A stretch of 64,000 nucleotides of DNA from Mya arenaria (Eukaryota; Mollusca; Bivalvia; Myida; Myidae), in the NCBI RefSeq assembly GCF_026914265.1, contig NC_069130.1, forward strand, positions 42,912,429 to 42,976,428, in the 5' to 3' direction. This document shows, piece after piece, positions 1 through 12,800 of the stretch. The first letter of the stretch is position 1; each line of letters begins with the position of its first letter. The position numbers were made by a program, and so were the translations under genes. The notes under the pieces are model-generated. The model searched no databases. It was not told the DNA's origin and saw nothing but the letters and a program-made list of their open reading frames with translations.

Positions 1-488
1 AAAGTCACGGTGACCTTGAAGTGGAAAACGTTTCCGATCAATTACCGAACAACGCTTCGGCCCAGGAAACTCAAACTTTGTAGGCAGGTTGGTCTGGACC
101 AGTAGAAGATTCACATTGAATGCATTGACCTTGTTAAATATTCATATTATTCACAAAATTGTCAGGCTTCATTGGAGGAAGTTTTCGCGCATGATAGTGG
201 AGCTCATATCGCAAAGGTCAAGGTCAATTTGTGGTCATTGTTGAAATAAACTAAGCATCTCAGCCATGATATTTTGCCTGATAACGGGAATTCGATCAAT
301 CTTCACAGATGTGTTGAGCACCCCCTTAATGCATGTGATACTCATTTTATTTGTGAACTTTGAAGACGCTTGCGTATTTGGTTTAATAGATCATGTTGCA
401 GTGCAGTGAATGTGTATCTGAAACGCACGTTTTAAACAATAAAGTACTTTCGGCGTCACACTTAGTATCATCTTACTACATTTTTCAG
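1..488. other. Intronic sequence upstream of the acyltransferase exon
   Basis: No exon was identified here. It begins with a GGTGACCTTGAAG-type motif resembling the dispersed GTGACCTTGA repeats common in bivalve introns, and otherwise looks like AT-rich intron. Confidence 0.4.
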
Positions 489-1442
489 GTCCGGTCAGCG
501 ACTTTCTTTCCTGGAAAGGGTTCGTTCCCTTGTCAAGAGTTACGTTCCTTGTGTACCTGATTCACCCCGTCCTTATGGTGCTAGCGGTATACACAAGGCG
601 AACCATGCTTAACCTCAACGACTTCCAAATGGTATAGTCCATTTTAATCATTAATCGCCTAATATAAATTTATATATTTTTTAATAATTTGAAAGTATTT
701 CAATTACAGATACTGTATTTTGGTCATATTCTAGAAATGTATTTCCTGTTGTATGTTAATAGCAACAATTAGTAATCAAATTCCGCTCCAAGACATGCAA
801 CTTTCGAAAAGTAAACCCAGTTGTTACACCTCTTCTAGTTTTACCTTGTTCCTATTTGAACATGCACGGGATATGTGGCAAAAGCAGTGACTGAATGGTA
901 AATTGCAGTTGTCTTTCTTACTGTTACTTTAAGTGACTATGCGTTGTCTTTCTTACGCGTCAACCTTACTCTTAATGTCATAAGCAATCTTTTAAATGTT
1001 AATATTTTAGGAAAATAGACTGAGTATGATACTTTCATATTTTATTTTATATAGATAACGAAATATTATGTTACACATTGACGTTGTGCATTTCAGTCTA
1101 ATAACGTAAAGTATTTTATACAAAAACAAATTGTACTGTTCACACAGCTTTTTTAATAGCATTCCTGTTATATCGGCATCAATCAATTGTTAGCCATGTA
1201 GTCAAGTGAAACTTGGTATACTTGTTACCGTCAATATATTGTTCACATTACAGCGGACGAGCTTTGACGGTGCTCTTGTAATTCGAAAACACATCACAGT
1301 TTTTATTTTGCAGGCTTACCAGTTTGTTGGGCACGTGGTCATCAACTATGTCGCCGCCATCTTTGCCGCCCTGGTATTTGACTTCCCTTTCCGGAACTTG
1401 AAGCGCGTGGTCCAACGGAAGACGCTGAACTCCCCCTTCTAG
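489..1442 (+). CDS. 3' part of an nrf-6-like acyltransferase (nose resistant to fluoxetine family), last two coding exons
   Basis: Two exons are visible. The first is 489-631, after a TTTTTCAG acceptor and before a GTATAG donor; the last is 1314-1442, ending in TAG. The first reads through SWKGFVPLSRVTFLVYLIHP, the conserved segment near the C-terminus of multi-pass acyltransferase-3 membrane proteins of the nrf-6 family. The last contains FVGHVVINYVAAIFAALVFD, the final membrane helix, and then a basic cytoplasmic tail ending NSPF. Exon phases agree: the first starts with 2 nt of a split codon and ends in phase 0, and the last begins in phase 0. The rest of the gene lies left of the window. 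These proteins are predicted acyl-transfer enzymes of intestinal or secretory membranes; the substrate is unknown. The family call is firm, the exact orthologue is not. Confidence 0.85.
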
Positions 1443-2532
1443 ATATTTAAATATGCCGAGCATACGTTCAACTCGCAAAATAGTTTGACTATACATGGAA
1501 GAAACATTGTAATTGACCAGCCGCCAATGCAGTTTTATCAACTGCTCGGTCAGTCGGAACACCTCGACCATTAATCAACAGATCGAAGATGACAACCGGA
1601 GATGGCCGAGTTGTGACGATTGCTGCTCGGCGTTGCTCGGCGAATTTGAATCAGTTATGCATTGTATATTTCAACCATTTGCTACAATTTTTGTACCAAC
1701 TATGTATATTGCTGTTACTGTTCAAATGGTTATTTGTATGACATATGATAAATGTTGTGCAGACCTCTATAAACATAGGGTTTTCATGGAATTATCAAAT
1801 TTGGAATTCGTTTATCCGGAATCGATAATTTTGAGGTGTCTTCACAACCGAGCTCAAATGAATTGGTATGAGCTAAACGGATATCCCAAATATTTTTGAA
1901 AGTTGCTTAACATACCCCAATGAGAGGCTCATAAAAAGAGATCTTAGCGAAGTAATTTCTTACTTTACTAGTATTCAAAATAGAAGAATATAGTTCATTG
2001 GACTTAAACATATAGTTCAAAACCCATAAGCATGATTTCAAATAACAATTAAAACATCATAAACTATCAATTGGTTCTAAATTTATTTCGTATTTTACGC
2101 ACACTGTTCATAAAATTCATAAAAAAATCACGTTTATCATAACCACCTGAGCGCATTTTTTCTTGCGTTTTTGCTGTATGAACGCAGTAGGGCACGCGAG
2201 CAAATTCCAAGAATTCGAGAATGTTTTCTGCCTGACATAATTTTTCAGCGCTCTTTTAATAGTACTAAATACTGCTTTATAACATTGCCTCTTAAGTTTG
2301 CAAAACATGTCAAAATGGGAAAGGAATTTAATTATATGTGCTTATCCGGTAAAGCTTAGTTTGCTTCGTAATTCATAGAGAGCGTTGTTTGACTTTGACT
2401 TGACTTGACTAGAGAGGATTTACTTGTACGTTTAGTGATTCGCTGTCTCTCAGACACTTGACCTTCGTGATTGGATTACTACGCATATGAACTATATACC
2501 CTTGTTCAAAACAGTTGATTCCCAAATCAAAT
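1443..2532. other. 3' UTR/intergenic, no gene seen
   Basis: This follows the acyltransferase stop. A short piece at 1555-1573 (GTCGGAACACCTCG) resembles the terminal repeat of the MITE family at 2.5, 3.5 and 9.2 kb. A 128-codon open frame at 1513-1899 has no recognisable domain and overlaps this fragment, so it is not called. Confidence 0.4.
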
Positions 2533-2856
2533 TTGATCTCCTTGGCCATTTTCCATCGAAAACAACACCGGATATATGCTGTTTAATCAATATATTTATA
2601 ATTATTGTTACTAATAACATTAATTAATTGTAATGTTTTATCGTGTAATTTGTATTACTTACTTCGAATTGATTGCCACTGTATCATTGCATAAATAATT
2701 CGGATTCCCAAGACCAGTCCTAAGGTTTAACTGCTAAATTGAAATTACTACGCGATCTACTTGCAGCGTAGTATGATTTGAAGAATTCTGATTATGTAAA
2801 CAGCCCATATACATCCGAAGTTGTTAACGATGGAAAATGGCCGAGAAGTTCCGACT
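2533..2856 (+). mobile_element. MITE, family 1 copy 1 (GGCCATTTTCCATCG inverted repeats)
   Basis: The left arm is at about 2538-2579 (GGCCATTTTCCATCGAAAAC, then CCGGAT). It is matched in inverse at about 2805-2855 (CATCCGAAGTTGTTAACGAT, then GGAAAATGGCCGAG). An internal block ACTACGCGATCTACTTGCAG occurs near 2750. No ORF is present, so it is a non-autonomous element. The outer boundaries are approximate because the left end has diverged. Confidence 0.75.
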
Positions 2857-3510
2857 GATCCAAAAACATACAACCAGTAGTCACTCTTCATGCCATACAT
2901 GTATACAAGTGGTTTTGAAACACTACGTGTACCTGTCGTGTGTAGCTTCACGTACATGTTAAAGTTGCAGTTTAGTTCAAAAATCTATAAACGTTAACTT
3001 GCACTCCCGCAAATACCCGTTCACACCATTTTCCTCGTGATATCGTTCATGTGATTTTAAGCGTATACAATGTACATGTACACATACCTGGATGACGTGT
3101 TGCGCAAAAAGTAGTCCACACGTACCTGTAAAACGTAGTGTTTCGCCAACTGTCGCCCCTCTTTCACCGAAGTCGTTCAAAAGAACCAAGGTGATTTGGT
3201 TTTGTAATTCTAAATTCTGTTTTACAAGCTACGCCTTTTTGAGCGCGTATCTATAAAGTAATGTTGAAGCTGGTTAATAAGCTTTACAGAGCTGAATGTG
3301 TGTGTATGTTACATATTTTTACTCAACATAAAAATTATCTTTGTTACTGACTAGTTTATAGTGATCATAGTTATCAATGTCAAACTTATATTCGTTTGTC
3401 TTTTGTTTGTACATGCATCATGAATTGCTCCTTAAAGACATGAACTGATATAGTATTTATATATAGTATTTTATATAATGTTTATTGCAGTGTTCTATAT
3501 CTTGTTAACA

Positions 3511-3847
3511 ATTGGAACACTTCGGCCATTTTCCATCGAAATCAACCTCGGATGTTTATTGACAGTTCACAATGTCAACATTCTTTACATTTAACTACGC
3601 TTCAAGTAGATCTCGTAGTAATTTCAATAAAGCAGTTAAGCCTAAGGATTTCACACCTAGAAATCTTAATTATTTATTAAAAAATACGCTTCATTGGGAG
3701 TAAATTTGGACTTATTTAATCAAATCACACCTTAAAATACTACAATTAATCAATATTAGTATTATTAAATTTACGAACTACTTTTATTAAGTCACAAGCA
3801 TTCATCCGAGGTTGTTTTCAATGGAAAATGGCCGAGGTGTTCCGATT
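3511..3847 (-). mobile_element. MITE, family 1 copy 2, reverse orientation
   Basis: The arms GGAACACTTCGGCCATTTTC (from 3514) and GGAAAATGGCCGAGGTGTTC (to about 3843) are inverted copies. The internal landmark appears as CTTCAAGTAGATCTCGTAGT near 3600, which is the reverse complement of the block in copies 1 and 3, so this copy is inverted relative to them. Confidence 0.75.
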
Positions 3848-4075
3848 GTTCTAGTAGAATGATGCCATGCTGTATATAAAGATTTGCCTTAATGTATATG
3901 CGTTTCGGATTTTCAGTGTGCTCAATTTTGTTTGCTATTTTATATGTTTAAAACACTCGTTGTATTGTTTGCTTATGGATTTATTTAATAAAACCAAGTA
4001 CTCTTAAAACACAAGTGTATTGTAAATCTCGAGTTTAGTGTAAACATACCGCATATCATTTTAAAATTGAGAGAT

Positions 4076-4778
4076 CTACATGATCGCATCTTCGGTGTAT
4101 ACGATATACGCTACCATACACACTACATGATCGCATCGTCGGTGTATACGATATACGCTGCCATAAAGACTACATGATCGCATCGTCGGTGTATACGATT
4201 TACGATGCCATAAAGACTACATGTTCGCATCTTCGGTGTATACGATATACGCTGCCATAAAGACTACATGATCGCATCTTCGGTGTAGACGATATACGCT
4301 GCCATAAAGACTACATGATCGCATCTTCGGTGTATACGATATACGCTGCCATAAAGACTACACGATCGCATCGTCGGTGTATACGATATACGCTGCCATA
4401 AAGACTACACGATCGCATCGTCGGTGTATACGATTTACGCTGCCATAAAGACTACACGATCGCATATTCGGTGTATACGATACACGCTGCCATAAAGACT
4501 ACATGATCGCATCGTCGGTGTATACGATACACGCTGCCATAAAGACTACATGATCGCATCGTCGGTGTATACGATACACGCTGCCATAAAGACTACATGA
4601 TCGCATCGTCGGTGTATACGATACACGCTGCCATAAAGACTACATGATCGCATCGTCGGTGTATACGATATACGCTGCCATAAAGACTACATGATCGCAT
4701 CGTCGGTGTATACGATATTCGCTGCCATAAAGACTTCATGATCGCATCGTCAGTATATACGATATACGCTTCCATTAT
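4076..4778. repeat. 47-bp minisatellite, about 15 tandem copies
   Basis: The unit begins CTACATGATCGCATCGTCGG, continues TGTATACGATATACGCTGCC and ends ATAAAGA; I count 47 bp. Copies differ mainly at a few positions (CTTCGG/CGTCGG, GATATACG/GATACACG/GATTTACG, TACATG/TACACG). Each unit holds an imperfect dyad around GTATACGATATAC. Because 47 is not a multiple of 3, the antisense open frames here are chance by-products. The edge copies are the most diverged. Confidence 0.95.
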
Positions 4779-5349
4779 CTATATCATATATAAATGACCG
4801 GTTTGTGCAATAATTGTGAAATAAGTTATAGCACTGGCTAAAATTGTAAATACACTATCTTTTAAAAGTAAGTGATAATAAACTTGTATTTTGAAATCAA
4901 TAAACGCTTCATTGTGAAATTTCAGATATGTAAGATGATACGCAATTCATCTGCTATATTGAAAGTATGTTGGATTTGTTAGCGATACTCATTATATTCT
5001 TTGTAAACTTATTGATCTGTTTTCAATCACTGTTCGTAGAATTCCATAAAGATTGAATTTTAAATTTAAATATTTTAAAACCATTAATTTGACATTTACA
5101 ATAGTGAATAGCTCACAAACCGTAAGTACTTGATATTTGTTTTTTAATCTCAATGAATAAGAATTCTGAATTCAGTTGATACTATATAATGACCGATGTC
5201 AATGTTGTGGATACGGTTATCAATCTGTTGTCTTTTATCATTATATATTTGCAATAAACGCTAACTCTTTTATATTTCAGTGGTCAAATTTATATTTTGT
5301 TAAAAAATAAGGCTGTTTTTTTCGAGTTTTTCAATGCGACTATTTCAGT
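4779..5349. other. AT-rich intergenic, nothing recognised
   Basis: No gene, RNA or inverted-repeat structure was seen in this stretch. Confidence 0.4.
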
Positions 5350-5592
5350 TAATCAGCAGTCAGACGTTATTGGTTGTAATCAGGTGACGCGGTATATTTA
5401 AACAGTGGCTGGCCCAGTTAGTGGGTAGTTTTCACAATTCTTTTTAGTCCGAAGGGAATTCACTATTTCTCAAATTGTCTAATATTATAGTGCTTTACAT
5501 CATCTTGCGCAAACTACTGACTTACGCGGCCAGCAAATGTTTATATCTACAGCTTCACCTGATTAAAATCAATAACGGTTGACTGCTGACTT
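5350..5592. mobile_element. Small inverted-repeat element (about 40-bp arms)
   Basis: The left arm 5350-5390 (AATCAGCAGTCAGACGTTAT, then TAATCAGGTGACGC) is the imperfect reverse complement of 5550-5592 (AGCTTCACCTGATTA, then AATAACGGTTGACTGCTGAC). The interior is about 160 bp without an ORF. It could be a MITE or foldback element. No target-site duplication is clear. Confidence 0.65.
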
Positions 5593-6294
5593 GAGAAAAT
5601 CAGTCTTCTCATTGGACAAAAATTAATGCTGACCACTAATTTAACCTTGCACTGAAAATTAAAGAGTTCTGTAGGAAAAAATGGCAATTTTCGCCAAAGA
5701 TCATTTATGATTTGTAATCGACAAATAACTTTGTATGCCTTCGGTAAACATCTGTTCATTGATGTAAGTGAAATGTAAGAACGACTAGAGGTCAATAATG
5801 CGGGGCTTTTGTCAGTAACAAAATAATTTCAAACCTTATATGTGTTATCATCTACTTAGGGGTCTATGTGAATATTAATCGATATTTATTTTTAAATCTG
5901 ACCTTCAAATAAACAATTACAATAATCTGTACGCAATGGCTTTCTTATGAATTATTACAAAAAAGCATTGAATCCAAGTTAAACGAATAAAGGAATTCTG
6001 ATTTCGCTGTATTATATTTTAAGTTTTAAAAGGAAATGATGCAGAAAGAAGATCTTTTACATGACTTTCTGATAAAGATATTTCTTTAACAATAAACGTA
6101 TACTATTCTCAACAGTGTCAAATAATGGTACGTTGTAAATGTATTTGTATTGACTATTGATGTAAATTATCGGTTCTGATTATAAGCCATCATTAAACTT
6201 TTTAGTGTTATTGATTTAATCAATCTTACCAAATGTAGATGTCGTATGTAAGTATTTAAATAAGCAATCTCACAGATTTACCATTTTTACATTT
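5593..6294. other. AT-rich intergenic, nothing recognised
   Basis: The only open frame here is short and matches no domain. Confidence 0.35.
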
Positions 6295-6609
6295 TTTTTA
6301 TTTTTTGTCTTGGAAAGAGCAATTTTTTTGCGTAAATATCTGCAAACCAATGATAAATTATTGCTGACAAAAATTCAGATCGTAGCTTTTCATATTTCCG
6401 CTCGAAAATTAATGTTTTATGGCTTAAACGGTTTAAGAAATATGCATAAAACATCATTTTTTAACTTAGATATAAAAATCTGCGATCTAATTTTCTGTCA
6501 GCAGTCTTATATAACTGGTTTCCATGGATTTTCGCAAAATTTGGCTCGTTCCAAGACAAAAAATAAAAAAAGTTGTCAAAACGTTCAGTCTGTGAGAGTG
6601 CAGCTTTAA
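6295..6609 (+). mobile_element. Partial MITE of the TTAAAGCTGCACT family
   Basis: The right end AGTCTGTGAGAGTGCAGCTT (ending about 6606) and internal blocks TTTTTGTCTTGGAAAGAGCA and GGTTTCCATGGATTTTCGCA match the complete elements at 23380-23752 and 60430-60803. The outermost left arm is missing or decayed. It lies about 230 bp upstream of the HSPA12-like start codon. Confidence 0.7.
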
Positions 6610-6837
6610 ATAAACGTTATTTTTATATCTGCAGCTCATCAAACTTGCAGGCACTAACAATCTTAAATAATTATGTAAATAAAAGTTTGAGATTGACAGG
6701 ATAGCAATACCTTTCTTGAATAGAGCAAACACAGGCATGATTTCATTTACTTTTATTATACATATATAATATAATAATATATAATCGTATCAATCGCCAG
6801 TTCGTCGCGCAGAAAAGGCTCCCGAAGTGAACCAAAG

Positions 6838-9800
6838 ATGTCAAGGCCTCAAAGTTTAAAGCCCAAATCGGCCGTTGCCGCTATCGATTTTGGAACTACA
6901 AATACCGGGTATGGATATTACATGAGGGCGAACAAGGGACCGGTATCCTCTAGAGATATTGTTATGGAACAGCAGGTAATAAAATAGACATTCAAATTTG
7001 GTTGTTTTTAGGGGTGTGGGTGTGTGGGTATGGTTGAGGGGGCGGGTGAATCGGGGTAAGCGTTAATGTTCAACTAACCGTCTCTTAAGTATCGATATTT
7101 ACATATATCAAATTATCTCTCGTTTATATATAACATGACATATAATTTAACATTATAATATACCATATGTTTTTTGTATCACCACACGCAATACATCTAT
7201 TGCAAAATACGGTAGTTCTTATTCTACTCCAGTGCAAAAAGGCCATATTGCAACCTGCTGACGTCATATCATATACGTATCATTGCGCGATAATAAAATG
7301 ATATCATAAAACAAAATAGTTCGTCTTCAGAAGGACATTTATAATGAAGTCATGTGCCTTTAAAAAGATTTAAGTCAGTATTGTATATACTATTATGATT
7401 ATTTATTATCCGTTTTGATCCGGAATGTCGAATTATTGCAAATTATGATTTCACTTGATTAACTCCTCGTGCAACCCGAATCTGCAAAATCCACATGAGT
7501 CGAATACAACCTCCCGATAGAAAACGCAATACAAAGAACCGTATTGTATATAACTTAACACTTCAATGGATGATGTCTTTTCATAGGAAGAATGTACAAA
7601 TCATTTTAGCCCCCATTTTGGCATTAAGCCAATACAAAACAAGTGTGCCAAAACTGTACGTAGTTATGTGTTTTGTCTATTAATATAGACATTAATAATT
7701 ATAGACTAGGCTTAGGTTGATCATATTTTAAGGTACCAATTAACATTGGTCAGTTAATTTTTCACCAAGGCTAAGTTGCAAAACTAGTGTCAGTAGTAAA
7801 AGGTAACATATATTAGGTGTTTGCATTTGTTTGTGGGCCAGTAAATCGATACTGACGAGTGCACATATGTAATAAATATATAAGTTCAATTTTGACAATG
7901 TATATAAAAAAAATAGAGCAGGCTACTTAGTCTTGCACCCGCTCTACTTTCTTTAGAAGGCCAAAATTGACAGATATAGAATACTTTATAGAAACAAATA
8001 TTATAGTTTGAATTTGAGTTCTTTTTTCTACTCAAATTGGATGTGATGACCTATGTTTCAATGCAGAAATACTTTCGGTATAAGATTTATATATTCTCTC
8101 TCTTCACATAAAACTATTCCCCCTTTTCAGGTATCAACAACTTTATTATTGAGCCCACAGAAGAAATTTGTTGCTTTCGGTGACGCCGCAGAGGACGCTT
8201 ATAAAAAGTTAACACTAAAAAATGAACACAGAGACCACTACTATTTTCGTCATTTTAAGATGGATCTTCATCACAAACCGGTTGGTATCAGCAACTTGAT
8301 ATATATATATCAGTACATATCACCATATGTACTAAAATACTCTCTCTCCACCACTACTCAAATACGTGTAATATCGACAGTGTTTAACGCTTTTTACAAT
8401 GTTCATGATTTCCCACAACAATAGTTTATAATATTATCATAAATTATAGCTTCCAGTAGATTATGTTTCCCCCCAGACAGCTGTTATGCCTCATTCGCGT
8501 ACGATGTCCGATATCGTACTATTCCACCAACTTTAACAATCGTAAAAAGTCGTAAGAAGCTCGCAAGGAGATCGGTTCTTTAACACATAGAGACTCAAGG
8601 ATTCCATACAGAGCCCGTACGGCGAATGTAACGAAATGTGCACAGATGGTGCTAACTGAATTGGTCTTACACATAGTTGATGTTAAATATGCTCAACACA
8701 TTCCTTTTGACAGCTATGTTTACCCAATCTTTCAGTTGCTGACACATGACATGAAAATCGTAGATGCTAGTGGAAAGAGTATGGTTGCCATGACGGTGTT
8801 CGAGCTTTCGATAAAACACGTTAAAGTAAGTTTTGAACGTAGGTACTGCTAATCAGTATGCCCTCGTCACATTAAGAGACCAAGACACTAAGATAACTAA
8901 CATCAGGTAACGATTGGTTACGACTCGAAATTGTTAGGAATCGTCGTTCACAGGTCAAGCCACAAGTCCTGAGTGGTCTTGGATGATCTTTGGTAGTCGC
9001 AAGACCGAATTTTATTTGGGGAGGTTTTCAATCATGCTCAAGGCATATTTCTTGGATCAAACTGGCCGTAGCTGACCTCAAGTAGATCTTCAACAGTTAT
9101 GCCTGTGCTACACGTCATGAGTGGTCTGACGTTGTGGTAGTTGATCGTGAAACTCTCAAGCATTCGGAACTCCTCGGCCATTTTTTCAAAAACAACCTCG
9201 GATGTATGCCGGTACATCTGTTGAAGTAGTCCGTATTTTTTTAATAAAAGCATTAATTAAATGTAGTGTTTAAGAGTTGTATTCATTGCTCTCAGTTTAA
9301 ATTGATTGCCAGTGAAGTGTATTATTGCAAACATCATTACGATTCCCAAGAGTTAAGTCATAAATTTTTACTACTAGATAAGATTACTACGCGATCTATT
9401 TGCAGCGGACTTAAACGTTCCACTTTTTAAGTATGTAAACCGTCCATATACATCCGAGCTTGTTTTTGAAAAAATGGCCGAGGAGTTCCGAATGACTCTC
9501 AAGAAGTAAAACATCCGCAAGATTATGTTTGACTTGTCGTAATACGGTCGTGATAATAGTCATGATTTTGAAATAAATATTCTGGGAGGTACACATAGTG
9601 GGTTGGTTCTTGAAGAGTATCTATACAACTTGCTTTAAAAAACAAATTTTAGAGCAATTAGAAATAAATTGGCAAAACTAAGAAGAATAAAAAATCACAC
9701 AAAAACAATATAAAACATTAGAGTGAGAGAGAGAGAGAGTTATGGTCTAATGTACCGACTACAGTCTTTAACTTATACGGACCCTTTATGCAAGAATGTG

Positions 9801-12800
9801 TTGTACTTACCTGTTAAATGCTGAAGTTTCTGTGGTCGTTACGCACCACTGAATTAACAGTTTTTTAGTCCCGTTCCTAATATATTGTGTTCCATTTTAA
9901 TGTTTTTAAAGTAAAAACATGATGCCACCTTATGACATGGCTTTTGAAACTGATTAATGAATCTTGTATGTCTTCTTAACATTATCAGAAGAAAGTATTG
10001 GAAAGGATGGAGCTGAACATGGGGGACAAGATCATAGAAAGTGATGTGATGTGGGTTCTCACTGTGCCAGCAATATGGAGAGACTCTGCGAAACAGTTTA
10101 TGAGAGAAGCAGCGGTTAATGTGAGTGATGCGTCCTTTTAACTGTATCAAGTTTTCTGTTGTTGTTGTTTTTCAGTTATTTATTTATCTATTTTTCTTTG
10201 CAATAAGACTAAATCTGATTTATTAACGTGCACTACCTTCCAAACCATATGTGTGTCTATAGTTAGTGATACATTGTTTTAAAAAATACGTTATGACAAA
10301 TTATTGATCAGATTTGCCTTGATTTCATATTTAATGAGAGTAAGTTATTATTATAACAATTATTACCAAAGTTCTTCCCTTCTTTCAAAACCAATTAAGA
10401 GGATTTGCAGACATGTTCATTTGGCTTAACATCATCCTCTTTAATATAATAAAATGGGTTAACTGTTAATATCACTACCTTACTTTTAAAACAGCAAAGG
10501 GCATGAGGGCTACAAGTATATTAAAACTTCTATATAATACCCTACACACTACAGAGACAAGCCCACTAGCCAACTATTTAACTAAAAACCCAGCCCAAAA
10601 AGTAAACCAATTAATGACCGGAAAGAAAACCAGGCAGAGCTGACCCGAGAATATTTCAACTGCTTATGTACATAATTCAACGCACATCTTTTTTTTAAGG
10701 CCGGTATTTCCAATGCTCAGCTTACCCTAGCTTTAGAACCTGAATCTGCGGCGATTTGCTGTAAGGAGATGGCACTTAGAAAGACAGAGGGCATTGAAGG
10801 AATCATGTTGAAGGCATTCGATCCAGGACAGAAGTACATTGTTTTGGACTGTGGCGGTGAGAAAATAATGAGTCAAATAGTTGTGATCGCTGTAATCTTT
10901 ATTTTTCTTAGCATTAGATACCTCGTTTTAGACTCAACTCAACTCAATATTCTTTTATTATATCACAGTTTACATTTAAGTAAAAGCATGTGAAAACGCA
11001 ATATATATATGTTAACACAGGTATAAATATGTGGGTTAATGGCGGCTTCACAACAGGTTTAGAGTTTATCATTTTACAAAACAAATATAATTATTAATAA
11101 GGGGAATGTGGTTAGTTTAAATAGTATTATTATTATTTTATTTTTTTTATAACAAAACAAATTCATTTATTTGAATTAAGATACAATATAATCGATATAG
11201 TTATGAGATATCAAATGAAAAACTATAAAATACATGATCAGATTCGTTTAAAGTGATTAACTAAGATTTTAACAAAAATTGCTGTTTTCCTTAAGGTATC
11301 CGGGTTCTTACAATTTAAAACTTCACTAAAGTGTAAGACATTAGGTCTTGAGTAAAAACGACTACTTATGTATTGTTTTCTGGTAGGATTAAAAAATGGA
11401 CATGCAAGTAAATAGTGCAGTTCGTCACCGATATCGTTTAGATTACAAAACGTACACTTTCTATTGACATGTGGTACAGCATTCTGTCTCCATCTACCGA
11501 CTCCGATAGGGAATTTATGATTACTAGTGCGGAAATGCAAGAATGTAAAACGTAGAGATTTGGGTAAAATATTAAGGTACTCCTCAAATTTAATATCAGA
11601 CTTAAACAGAGAATACATTTTACCCTTAGACGAAAGATTAAATTGTTCAAAACAGTTTAGCTGAAATTGGTCTACAAGGTTTGATTTCGCATGTTTACTG
11701 ATATGTTTAACAGGTACTTTTGTTTGGTTATGCCAAACGTATGGATAACCCGTTGAATCAAGTATTGACTTGATGTAACTGGTCCAGGCTGAATTATTAC
11801 TATGTAAAATGCCTTTATATATCAAAAAACTTATTTTCGAGTCATGGGATGAAACGAGTTTACTCCAGTAACTAATTATTCTGGTTTTAACTATGGTGTT
11901 AAGGGGGTATCTACCCAGTTCCGAGTAGAGCATGTACCGTAGAGTATTTTTCTAGTATATGTAATCCGTCGCAAAAAAATACGGTGAAGTTGCTCCAACA
12001 GATCAAGGTTTTCAAAACCCCAGACTTCACATCCGTACGTTAGAATCGGGACAATGGTAGAATCAAAAAGCTTCAGTTGTATGACTCCTAATAGTGCCAG
12101 ATGTAAGGTTGCACTCTATTTTATCCCTTTATCACATATCTGTATCATAAGCAACACTAATCAAGTACTGTAAATACACTTTAAATGAAATGCATCAGAA
12201 ACGAAAAAAAAATAAAACGCTTAATAATATATATAATCACATTTTGTATTTTTTCGGGCTCCGGATGCTCACTTCCTTTTTTAGGAGGAACGGTTGATAC
12301 AACAGGACACGAGGTTCAAGAAAACGGCCAGTTGAAGGAGCTGCATGCCGCCACTGGTGGTCCTTGGGGCGGAAAACTGGTCAACGACGCTTTTGAAGAG
12401 TTTATTTCTGAACTGGTATAAGTAAATATATTCGTCGATACTAGCATTGCATATTTTAAGTTGTAATTAGTCAACTCGAACTTAGTTCACAATGTTATTA
12501 TTTTAATGAATAGTTTCAATCAAACTTTGGTTCCATCCAGAACGGAATTTAAATATTGCAGCATGCATTACACGTCTTAAATGATTCTTTTTCCGAAATA
12601 TAGAACAATGCTATGTTAGTGTTGTTTAAAGATCAAGTTTATCATGCGAGGATTAGAAAAACTCTCAACAAAATTCCACATATTTATTAAGGGCCGAGCA
12701 CGATAAACTTAATCTATGTTAAAAACTAACTAACATAGTATTCTATGACATATCTTATCATTTACTTTCTTAGTTAGATACAAACAGTAAGAAAACAAAA

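Noticed and set aside
1513..1899. 128-codon frame after the acyltransferase
   Set aside because: No domain, no splice or promoter context, and it overlaps a MITE-terminus fragment.
4593..4775. Antisense frame with a repeating YTDDAI peptide
   Set aside because: It is a by-product of the 47-bp minisatellite; the period is not a multiple of 3 and the frame is not maintained across the array.
4076..4778. CRISPR-like array
   Set aside because: Units are contiguous with no unique spacers and the surroundings are eukaryotic, so it is a minisatellite.
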